Below are positions 32,530 to 39,334 of a stretch of 64,000 nucleotides of DNA, one piece after another (position 1 is the first letter of the stretch; every line of letters starts with the position of its first letter). Source of the stretch: Mesorhizobium_K sp040049215 (GTDB taxonomy: Bacteria > Pseudomonadota > Alphaproteobacteria > Rhizobiales > Rhizobiaceae); contig NZ_JBDZDN010000001.1 of the NCBI RefSeq assembly GCF_040049215.1, positions 2,108,001 through 2,172,000 of the forward strand. Reading direction: 5' to 3'. Below the pieces are notes generated by a model. It did not search any database. It saw nothing but the letters and a program-made list of their open reading frames with translations, and had not been told where the DNA came from. The position numbers and the translations under genes are program-made.

Positions 32530-32982
32530 ATGCTGGCGTCGCTGCTTGCAAGCCTGGCGTCGGGCGAGACGGTAGTAGCCATTCGGCGCGCGCGCCGGGC
32601 GGCCATCTTCTATCTGTTGGCCGGACTGGCCGCCGTTTGTGGCGTCGGGTTCCTTGTAGCGGCCCTCTACATCTGGCTGTCCGACCTGTACGGGCGGCTG
32701 GAGACGGCGCTGTCGTTCGGCTTTGGCTTCCTCGTCATTGCACTCGTCGTCGTGATGGTCCACCGCCTGACGGCGGGATCGCGCGCCAAGCGTGCGGCCG
32801 AACGGCGAAAATCAGACCTGACCGCCGTCGGTGTGGCCGCCGCGCTCGCGGTTCTGCCTGGATTGCTGCGCAGCCGGGCGGGAGTGGGCGCGCTTCTTGC
32901 GCCTGCGCTCGCGGTTGTCGCCTATGCGATCTATCGCGAAAACACCAAGCCAAGGCCCGGCCCGGACGAGCCTTCGGAATAG
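32530..32982 (+). CDS. Small membrane protein, holin-superfamily-like
   Basis: A 150-residue protein with two adjacent central membrane helices (AIFYLLAGLAAVCGVGFLVA, ALSFGFGFLVIALVVVMVHR), weaker hydrophobic segments near the C-terminus (LLAPALAVVAYAIYREN) and basic stretches between. It resembles the phage-holin-like (PF07332-type) membrane proteins that often sit behind DUF883 genes in Proteobacteria, but I cannot confirm the family by eye. It lies nine bases after the DUF883-like gene and should share its stress promoter. There is no sign of phage origin. Confidence 0.72.
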   Translation: MLASLLASLASGETVVAIRRARRAAIFYLLAGLAAVCGVGFLVAALYIWLSDLYGRLETALSFGFGFLVIALVVVMVHRLTAGSRAKRAAERRKSDLTAVGVAAALAVLPGLLRSRAGVGALLAPALAVVAYAIYRENTKPRPGPDEPSE

Positions 32983-33006
32983 ATCGTCCGCAGCCGCGAC
33001 TCGGCG

Positions 33007-33031
33007 GGAACCCGCAACCTTCCCAAGCATT
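33007..33031 (+). promoter_or_regulatory. Possible degenerate EcfG-type promoter
   Basis: GGAAC (33007-33011), 16 bases, CATT (33028-33031): one mismatch in the -10. It lies 31 bases before the micro-protein at 33062, in the same arrangement as the other EcfG sites, but the mismatch makes it doubtful. Confidence 0.4.
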
Positions 33032-33061
33032 GGTGCCACAAGCGTCAGCGAAGGAAGATCA

Positions 33062-33247
33062 ATGCCGCAAAGAATTCCAAAGAACAAGGCACGGCAAGGC
33101 AGGTTGGGTGCGAACGTGCTGATGATTCTGGTCATAGCACTCGCTCTTTCCGGCGCCGTATGGCTCGGGCTCGAGTTCTATGGCGAAGCCATCGACGCGC
33201 AAAGCACAGGCCAGCCGGGCGCCGTTCAGACGAACGTCACCCAGTAG
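33062..33247 (+). CDS. 61-residue single-pass membrane micro-protein
   Basis: A small open frame with a good ribosome-binding site (GAAGGAAG) and ATG at 33062: basic N-terminus (MPQRIPKNKARQGRLGANV), one membrane helix (LMILVIALALSGAVWLGLEF) and a short polar tail. The pattern (positive inside, helix, polar outside) and its place in the stress island argue that it is expressed. I do not know a named family. A longer frame from 32831 overlaps the previous gene and is rejected. Confidence 0.68.
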   Translation: MPQRIPKNKARQGRLGANVLMILVIALALSGAVWLGLEFYGEAIDAQSTGQPGAVQTNVTQ

Positions 33248-33390
33248 CCCAGCCTACTCATCCGCCCAGTGGACCTTGTCTGGTTGCTTGGTGCCTGACG
33301 GGCGTCAAGCTGTTGCAATCAATCATCTATTGGTTGGGTTTGTTCGCGACGCGCTGAGCAAAAAGGCAGGCATCCGCGGATGCAAAGTTC

Positions 33391-33415
33391 GGAACGGAAT
33401 CGGCAACGCGACGTT
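33391..33415 (+). promoter_or_regulatory. EcfG-type promoter of the PRC-barrel gene
   Basis: GGAAC (33391-33395), 16 bases, CGTT (33412-33415), about 100 bases before the ATG at 33517. The remainder of the 269-base gap has no other recognisable feature. Confidence 0.8.
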
Positions 33416-33516
33416 GTGAAAGTGTGATGTCGCACCGGCCCTCCCAGCGACGAGTAAGGCCGGCGCGACAGATGCAATGACATCGTTCCCGAAATCACGC
33501 ATAAGGAGAGTTTAAC

Positions 33517-34524
33517 ATGATCCGCAATTTCCTGGCTACCACGGCGATCACGACGCTTGTAGCAACCGGCGCATTCGCCCAGGAGGCAACCACGCCGGCG
33601 CCCGCGCCGGTCGAACCTGCTCCGATGACGCAGGAAGCGACTCCGGCCGCGCCGGCGATGAAGGCCGACGGCCATCTGGCCAGCAACATCATCGGCGAGA
33701 ACGTCTATAACGGCACCGGCGACGATGCCCAGAATATCGGCGACGTCAACGACATCGTCATCGGCGCCGATGGCAAAATCGAGGCCGTGGTGGTCGGCGT
33801 CGGCGGTTTCCTCGGCCTCGGCGAGAAAGATGTTGCCGTGAACTTCGCGGAGCTCGATTGGGCCGAACGCGATGGCGACCGCTGGCTGGTGAGCTCGCTC
33901 ACCAAGGAGCAGTTGGAATCGCAGGCGGCCTTCGACCGCAGCGCCTACGAGCCCGCGCAGCCGGTGGCGTCGAACGAACCTGCCGCAGGCGTAGCCCCGG
34001 CTCCGGAAACGACCGCCCAGGCGCCGGCCGATCCCGCATCGCCTGCCCCGGACGCCACGGCTGAAGCTCCTGCGGAATCGGCCCCTGCCGATCAGATGGC
34101 GCAGAACCCGGCTCCGGCCGACCCTGCGGCTCCGGCGCCTGACGCCTCGACCGACACGACGACCACGGCGGCGATCGACAAGTCGACGCTGACCGAAATG
34201 CCGGCCACCGATATCCGCGCCGAAGAAATGATCGGCACCACGGTCTATGGCGCCAATGACGCCAATGTCGGCGAGATCGGCGATGTCGTGCTGACGGCCG
34301 ATGGGAAGGTCGACGCCTATATCATCGACGTCGGCGGCTTTCTGGGCGTCGGCGAAAAGGAAGTCGCCGTCGGCAGCGAGAATCTCGCCTTCATGACCGA
34401 CAAGGACGGCGAGAAGTACCTGTACACGAACTTCACCAAGGAGCAGCTCGACGCGGCCGCGGCCTATGACGAGAGCACCTATACGGAGAAGCGTGACGAC
34501 CAGCGCCTGATGATGATCCAGTAA
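33517..34524 (+). CDS. Exported protein with two PRC-barrel domains
   Basis: A 335-residue exported protein. The signal peptide is MIRNFLATTAITTLVATGAF (cleavage AFA-Q). There are two homologous PRC-barrel domains at about residues 52-145 (NIIGENVYNGTG, GVGGFLGLGEKDVAVNF) and 228-320 (MIGTTVYGANDANVGEIGD, DVGGFLGVGEKEVAVGS), each ending in a helix containing LTKEQL or FTKEQL. A low-complexity Pro/Ala-rich linker of about 70 residues separates them. Rhizobiales carry many such periplasmic PRC-barrel proteins, often stress-induced, with unknown ligand. The EcfG promoter upstream fits this. Confidence 0.9.
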   Translation: MIRNFLATTAITTLVATGAFAQEATTPAPAPVEPAPMTQEATPAAPAMKADGHLASNIIGENVYNGTGDDAQNIGDVNDIVIGADGKIEAVVVGVGGFLGLGEKDVAVNFAELDWAERDGDRWLVSSLTKEQLESQAAFDRSAYEPAQPVASNEPAAGVAPAPETTAQAPADPASPAPDATAEAPAESAPADQMAQNPAPADPAAPAPDASTDTTTTAAIDKSTLTEMPATDIRAEEMIGTTVYGANDANVGEIGDVVLTADGKVDAYIIDVGGFLGVGEKEVAVGSENLAFMTDKDGEKYLYTNFTKEQLDAAAAYDESTYTEKRDDQRLMMIQ

Positions 34525-34547
34525 GTCATCTGACCGGTAAGACAGCA

Positions 34548-34580
34548 AAAAGCCCGCGCCGAAAGGCGCGGGCTTTCTTT
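34548..34580. terminator. Bidirectional terminator
   Basis: AAAGCCCGCGCC (34549-34560) pairs with GGCGCGGGCTTT (34565-34576) around a GAAA tetraloop. T-rich sequence follows on the plus strand (TTTCTTT) and an A run precedes it, so it can serve both the PRC-barrel gene and the convergent sulfatase gene. Confidence 0.85.
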
Positions 34581-36123
34581 AGATCAGCGGCAATGCGGCC
34601 GGCATTCCAACAACGCCATTCTCGGTCAGGGTCGATAGAGCGAGCGATTGGTCGAGATGTTCGGCGCGCCAGGCGAGCATGCGCTCCGCGAATTCGAGCC
34701 GCACGGGGATGGATGAAGGATCGTCCGCTCGATTTTGCAACTCGCCCGGATCATTGTCCAGATCGTAGAGCAGCGGCGGCAGTCCGCCGCCAAAATGCAC
34801 ATATTTCCACTTTTCGCTGCGGATAACGGCAAGGTTGCACTGCCGAGGGTCCAGTCCGAAGTGACGTTCCGCCGAGCCCTTCTCGATCGAGCGGAAGTCG
34901 AATTCCCAATGTGCTGCGTCGCGCCAGGTTGCCGGCGTGTTGCCATCGAGAAATAGCGCCAGCGACCTGCCGTCGAGATGCCCAGGCGGGGCTTCGCCAA
35001 GCAGCTCGATCAGCGTCGGCATGATGTCCACTGCCTCGGTGAACCGCTTGACGCTTGCACCCCGGACTTTCCGGCGCGGGTCGCGGACGATCAGAGGTAT
35101 GTGGAAGCTCTGGTCGAAGAAGCCGCCCTTGCCGAGCAGGTAATGGTCGCCCATCATTTCCGCATGGTCCGAGGTGAGGATGACGATCGTATCGTTCCAT
35201 GCGCCCGCCTTCTTGACAGCGGCCCATATGCGGCCAAGCTGGGCGTCGGTTTCCGAGATCATGCCCCAGTAGAGCGCGCGGATGGCGCGGAACTCGTCCT
35301 CGCTGAAATCGTGAACCTTGCCCTTCTTGCCGGGCAGGAATTTCGACTTCTTCTGCCGCCCGATGACGTAGTCGAGATAGGGGTGCGCCGCGGCTTCCTG
35401 CGACCAGGTCTTGTTCCGGCTGAAGCCGGGCCCGTCCTCCGGTGCGTAGAGCGCGTTGTAGGGCTCGGGCACGATGAAGGGCGGATGCGGGCTGATGAAG
35501 GAAAGGTGCGCGAACCAGTGGCCGCTTTGCTCGCCTAGCCAGCGGATGAATTCGTCTGCCAGAAATGCCGCTGGCGTCTCATCGGCCGAATAGACCGGCG
35601 GCGCGTTGGTCACGGTTCCGCCGCCTCCCTTGGCTGGGCGGTGGATGTCAGGATGGCCGGCGGAAGCGTCGATGCCGCGCGCGGCGAGCCAGGACAGCCA
35701 CGGTTTCTGGTGTTCAGGCAGCAGTTGGCGGACTGTGAAGCCCGGCAGAACGCCCTCGTAGCTCTTCAGCAGCGGATCTTCGGGCGCCAGGTGTCGCGGA
35801 TCCGGCGATACGTCGGTGTAGCCGAAAAGCGTCGGATCGTAGCCGACCGCTCGGGCCGCGAGGGCTATGTTGCCGTGGCGCGCATCGAGTGGGCTGCCGT
35901 TGCGGCAGACCCGATTGTTCATCTGGTAGAGGCCGGTGTAGAGGCAGGCGCGGGCGGGTGAACAGGGGGCCGCGCCGCCATAATGGCGACGGAAGATGAC
36001 ACCTTCGGCGGCGAGCGCGTCGACATTGGGCGTCCGCACCACGGGATGATCTGCCGCCGAGAGGCTGTCGCCGCGCCACTGGTCGCAGGTGATGAAAAGG
36101 ACGTTCGGTTTCCGGCGCGCCAT
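34579..36123 (-). CDS. Sulfatase / phosphonate monoester hydrolase-like enzyme
   Basis: A 514-residue alkaline-phosphatase-superfamily hydrolase. The start at 36123 (MARRKPNVLFITCDQWRGDS) has GGAGG upstream. Cys54 in CSPARACLYTGLY is the residue converted to formylglycine in this family (motif CxPxR). The next stretch, TGLYQMNNRVCRNGSPLDAR then GYDPTLFGYTDVSPDPR, is closer to rhizobial phosphonate monoester hydrolase than to choline sulfatase, and metal ligands (ITCDQW, ILTSDHAEMMGDH) are present. It lacks a signal peptide, so it acts in the cytoplasm. Such enzymes are promiscuous for sulfate and phosphonate or phosphate esters. A formylglycine-generating enzyme must be encoded elsewhere. Confidence 0.88.
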   Translation of the reverse strand: MARRKPNVLFITCDQWRGDSLSAADHPVVRTPNVDALAAEGVIFRRHYGGAAPCSPARACLYTGLYQMNNRVCRNGSPLDARHGNIALAARAVGYDPTLFGYTDVSPDPRHLAPEDPLLKSYEGVLPGFTVRQLLPEHQKPWLSWLAARGIDASAGHPDIHRPAKGGGGTVTNAPPVYSADETPAAFLADEFIRWLGEQSGHWFAHLSFISPHPPFIVPEPYNALYAPEDGPGFSRNKTWSQEAAAHPYLDYVIGRQKKSKFLPGKKGKVHDFSEDEFRAIRALYWGMISETDAQLGRIWAAVKKAGAWNDTIVILTSDHAEMMGDHYLLGKGGFFDQSFHIPLIVRDPRRKVRGASVKRFTEAVDIMPTLIELLGEAPPGHLDGRSLALFLDGNTPATWRDAAHWEFDFRSIEKGSAERHFGLDPRQCNLAVIRSEKWKYVHFGGGLPPLLYDLDNDPGELQNRADDPSSIPVRLEFAERMLAWRAEHLDQSLALSTLTENGVVGMPAALPLI

Positions 36124-36333
36124 TTCCAACCTCCGGGTGCAGCGCGTCATGGAGCCGAATTTTCGGTCGCTTGCAAGAGGACCACCCAGAGGCGACGATG
36201 TACTGCGATCCGCTATTGTTCATTATGTGTGGACGGACCTTGCTGAGGTCACGCACTACCGGTGAACGATTGGATGGACAACATAGCGAGCAGGCAAGAG
36301 CGGCGATGCCGCAATGGAATAAGGAGCCTGAAA

Positions 36334-37266
36334 ATGCTCGACCAGATCAAGGGCCTTCACCACGTCACCTCGATGGCGAAGGACGCCCGACAGAACAATG
36401 AATTCTTCACCGGCAAGCTCGGCCTACGCCGGGTCAAGAAGACCGTCAATTTCGATGCGCCGGATGTCTATCATCTTTATTATGCTGACGAATTCGGCAC
36501 GCCGGGTTCGGTTATGACCTATTTTCCGTTCCCCAATATCGGCAAGGGCAGGCCCGGTGTCGGCGAAGTCGGCACCACTGTCTTTGCAGTGCCCGAGGGT
36601 TCGCTCGGTTACTGGAGGGAGCGTCTCGAGAAAGAGGGTGTGGCCGGCCTCAAGACCGAAATCAGCTTTGGCGAGAACCGCCTTGTCTTCGAAGGGCCGG
36701 ACGGTGACGGCTTCGCGCTCGTTGAGGCGAAGGGCGACGAGCGTGCGCCCTGGGTCAAGGGCGGCGTGCCGTCGGACGACGCGATCCGCGGCTTCCACTC
36801 CGCCTCACTCAGGCTGCGCGACGGCGGCGCGACCGAAGAACTCCTTAAGTTCATGGGCTACGAGAATGTCGACCAGTCCGGCAATGTGAAACGCCTCGCC
36901 GTCAAGGACGGCAATGGCGCCAATGTGATCGACATCGAGACGCTGCCCGGCGCCGCTTTCGCCGATCTCGGCGCGGGATCGGTGCATCACATCGCCTTTG
37001 CGGTGGAGAATCGCGCCAAGCAACTCGAAGTGCGCAAGGCGCTGCTCGATACGGGCTACCACGTGACGCCGGTCATCGACCGCGACTACTTCTGGGCGAT
37101 CTATTTCCGCACGCCCGGCGGCGTGCTGTTCGAGGTGGCGACCAACGAGCCCGGTTTCGACCGGGACGAGGATACTGCACATCTCGGCGAGACGCTGAAG
37201 CTGCCGACCCAGCACGCGCATCTGCGCGACTATCTGGAAAAACACCTGCAGCCGCTCGGCAACTGA
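36334..37266 (+). CDS. Ring-cleaving dioxygenase, VOC superfamily (MhqO-like)
   Basis: A 310-residue protein with two VOC modules in the style of LinE/MhqO hydroquinone dioxygenases. His in IKGLHHVTSMAKDARQNNEF, His in VHHIAFAVENRAKQLEVRKA, and Glu in GGVLFEVATNEPGF are the metal ligand positions. The start at 36334 has AAGGAG upstream. It is followed 11 bases later by an MhqD-like hydrolase. In Bacillus the mhqNOD operon detoxifies hydroquinones and related electrophiles, so a similar role is inferred. No mhqR-type regulator is adjacent. Confidence 0.9.
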   Translation: MLDQIKGLHHVTSMAKDARQNNEFFTGKLGLRRVKKTVNFDAPDVYHLYYADEFGTPGSVMTYFPFPNIGKGRPGVGEVGTTVFAVPEGSLGYWRERLEKEGVAGLKTEISFGENRLVFEGPDGDGFALVEAKGDERAPWVKGGVPSDDAIRGFHSASLRLRDGGATEELLKFMGYENVDQSGNVKRLAVKDGNGANVIDIETLPGAAFADLGAGSVHHIAFAVENRAKQLEVRKALLDTGYHVTPVIDRDYFWAIYFRTPGGVLFEVATNEPGFDRDEDTAHLGETLKLPTQHAHLRDYLEKHLQPLGN

Positions 37267-37277
37267 CAGAGGCCACC

Positions 37278-37907
37278 ATGTCCAAAAGTGCCTACATCCA
37301 CAAGGTCGCGCCCGGTTTGCCGGGCGGGCCGCTTCTGTTCACCTTCCACGGCACCGGCGGCGACGAGAGCCAGTTCCTCGGTCTGGCGCGGGAGCTGCTG
37401 CCGACGGCGACAATCGTGTCTCCGCGCGGTAATGTGTCGGAGCATGGCGCGGCGCGCTTCTTTCGCCGGACCGGCGAGGGCGTCTACGACATGGACGACC
37501 TCGCGCGGGCGACGGACCGGATGTCGGGCTTCGTCCGCGCGCATGTCGAGGCGGCCAAGCCGTCCTCGGTGCTTGGCCTCGGCTATTCCAACGGCGCCAA
37601 CATACTTGCATCGGTGGTGTTCGCCGATCCGGGCCTGTTCGATGCCACGGTGCTGATGCATCCGCTGATTCCGTTCGAGCCGCAGGTCAACGGCGACCTC
37701 GCCGGCAGGCGTGTGCTGATCACGGCGGGCCGGCGCGATCCGATCTGCCCGCCGAACCTCACCGCAAGGCTCGCTGCCCACCTCCAGGGACGCGGCGCCG
37801 ATGCCAAGGTTGAATGGCATGAAGGTGGTCACGAAATAAGAGAGAATGAGATCGAGGCGGCACGGCGCTTTTTCGCCTTCGCCCCTGCGCCAGGAGAAAC
37901 GGCATGA
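37278..37907 (+). CDS. Alpha/beta hydrolase, phospholipase/carboxylesterase type (MhqD-like)
   Basis: A 209-residue serine hydrolase: oxyanion region LLFTFHGTGGDESQF, nucleophile Ser in LGLGYSNGANI, Asp in ITAGRRDPICP and His in WHEGGHEI complete the catalytic triad. This is the compact esterase fold (YpfH/MhqD group). It pairs with the dioxygenase upstream as in mhqOD, perhaps hydrolysing ring-cleavage products or quinone adducts (inferred). Its stop overlaps the start of the first GNAT gene by four bases. Confidence 0.9.
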   Translation: MSKSAYIHKVAPGLPGGPLLFTFHGTGGDESQFLGLARELLPTATIVSPRGNVSEHGAARFFRRTGEGVYDMDDLARATDRMSGFVRAHVEAAKPSSVLGLGYSNGANILASVVFADPGLFDATVLMHPLIPFEPQVNGDLAGRRVLITAGRRDPICPPNLTARLAAHLQGRGADAKVEWHEGGHEIRENEIEAARRFFAFAPAPGETA

Positions 37908-38218
37908 GTGGTGAACTGTCTGACGAAAGCCTCACGGAGATCCAGTTCGAGGACTGGGGCTCGAAAGGCCGCTATGTCCTGCGTTCGCCGGCCGGCGATG
38001 AGGCGGAGATGACATTTACCAAGATCGGCGAGCACCAGATCATCATCGACCACACCGAAGTGCCCGATGCTTTCCGCGGGCAGGGCGCCGGGCTCCGCCT
38101 TGTGACGCGGGCCGTGGAGGACGCGCGCGCCGCCGGCACGACAATCATTCCGCTCTGTCCCTTCGCCGCGGCTCAGTTTCGCCGCCATCAGGAATGGCAT
38201 GACGTGCTGAAGAAATGA
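37904..38218 (+). CDS. Small GNAT-type N-acetyltransferase (YjdJ-like), first of a tandem pair
   Basis: A 104-residue minimal GNAT of the Gcn5-related YjdJ/YidJ group: one beta-hairpin core and the acetyl-CoA loop VPDAFRGQGAGLRLVTRAVE, ending TIIPLCPFAAAQFRRHQEWH. It is translationally coupled (ATGA overlap) to the esterase gene. The partner at 38271 is clearly homologous (PLC..A.FRRH.EW.DVL shared), so the pair arose by tandem duplication. The acyl acceptor is unknown. Confidence 0.88.
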   Translation: MSGELSDESLTEIQFEDWGSKGRYVLRSPAGDEAEMTFTKIGEHQIIIDHTEVPDAFRGQGAGLRLVTRAVEDARAAGTTIIPLCPFAAAQFRRHQEWHDVLKK

Positions 38219-38270
38219 CCATGGAACCGCGAGCGGGCACGCGGCCTGGGCAAACGTGCGGAGATGGCAG

Positions 38271-38570
38271 GTGAGCGGTGCGGACCAGGAAATTAGCATC
38301 GAGAGACAGAACGGACGGGGTTCCTACCTGCTGCCGCTGCCTGACGGCGGGGCCGCGCGGCTGACCTTCGTCGAGACCGGTCCGGACCACATCGCCATCG
38401 ACTACAGCTTCGTGCCGCCGCAATACCGTGGCCGGGGTGTGGCGCTGAAGCTGGTCAAGAAGGCCGTCGATGACGCTCGGGACAAGAGCTTCAAGATCAC
38501 GCCGCTCTGCGGCTATGTCGTGGCCGAGTTCCGGCGCCATCCGGAATGGTCCGACGTGCTGCAAAGGTGA
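38271..38570 (+). CDS. Small GNAT-type N-acetyltransferase, second of a tandem pair
   Basis: A minimal GNAT of about 99 residues with the acetyl-CoA loop FVPPQYRGRGVALKLVKKAV and the ending KITPLCGYVVAEFRRHPEWS. It begins at GTG 38271 (GGAG seven bases upstream) or GTG 38256. It is homologous to the product of the preceding gene, with roughly half of aligned residues identical by eye over the core. It lies 52 bases after it and probably in the same transcript. The role may be acylation of small electrophile-derived molecules, but this is only a guess from context. Confidence 0.85.
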   Translation: MSGADQEISIERQNGRGSYLLPLPDGGAARLTFVETGPDHIAIDYSFVPPQYRGRGVALKLVKKAVDDARDKSFKITPLCGYVVAEFRRHPEWSDVLQR

Positions 38571-38838
38571 CACGCGCCAACATCTTCGGCGGTTCAGCTT
38601 TGCCCGAGTCGACGAGAAACGCCACGATATCTCCGTTACGTAGAAAGCCAGCTATTTCAATACCTTGTTGGGTCCCCCGAGGGCAGCTGGCATGGGTGGA
38701 ATGTACATGAATTTGACCGAAAATGCCTGAAGTTCAAGAAACAGATGGGATACACAGGCACAAAGCGGCAACATCGGGCGGAAACAAAAGGGCTGCTATT
38801 TTCGTTTCATCCAATCAGATCCAACTACGCAAGAGCCT

Positions 38839-39234
38839 ATGGCCATGGCCGCCGTCATCGACAAGGAATTCGACCGCAATCTCAGGCCGCGCGAGCGTCA
38901 TTGGGGCTTGCCGAGGGTCGCGCTCCGCCAGCGCAGCGCCGACCATCCGATGATCCTGTTCTTTCTGGTCGTGACAGCCGCCTTCGCCGCGATGGCGATC
39001 GTTCCGCCTTCGGGCGCCGCCTTCACTTCATTTGGAGTGCCGGCTGCGGCATCCGCGCCGGCCATCCCGGCGCATGATGGGGCCGATACGACCAAGACCG
39101 TCGGCCTGTCCGAGGCCGAGATCGCCTGTCATGGGCAGGTCTGGGGCGCCGAAAGCGCCGAATGCCTCGACACGATTTCCAGGGAATCAGGCCGCACCGA
39201 CGGCCGCAAGATCCGGGTGATCGCCGGCGCCTGA
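38839..39234 (+). CDS. Conserved hypothetical protein with one membrane helix
   Basis: A 131-residue protein: an Arg-rich cytoplasmic N-terminus (RNLRPRERHWGLPRVALRQR), one membrane helix (MILFFLVVTAAFAAMAIVPP) and a small external part with two Cys residues (EIACHGQVWGAESAECLDTI) that could form a disulfide. The first ATG is at 38839; ATG 38845 is an alternative. A strong terminator follows. It is the kind of protein conserved in Phyllobacteriaceae without known function. The 268 bases upstream contain nothing recognisable. Confidence 0.75.
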   Translation: MAMAAVIDKEFDRNLRPRERHWGLPRVALRQRSADHPMILFFLVVTAAFAAMAIVPPSGAAFTSFGVPAAASAPAIPAHDGADTTKTVGLSEAEIACHGQVWGAESAECLDTISRESGRTDGRKIRVIAGA

Positions 39235-39286
39235 GGGCCGTCAGCCAACGCCAATCCGCTCGCGCATTCCTCCTGCGCGCACTTCC

Positions 39287-39317
39287 AGCCCCGCCACCCT
39301 GCCGGCGGGGCTTTTTT
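39287..39317 (+). terminator. Rho-independent terminator
   Basis: AGCCCCGCC (39287-39295) pairs with GGCGGGGCT (39304-39312), followed by six T residues. It ends the 38839 transcript just before the convergent hybrid kinase. Confidence 0.88.
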
Positions 39318-39334
39318 CTTGACCCAAGCCGGAA

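Noticed and set aside
33007..33031. Eighth EcfG promoter
   Set aside because: The -10 reads CATT rather than CGTT, so it is listed as a weak site and not counted among the seven.
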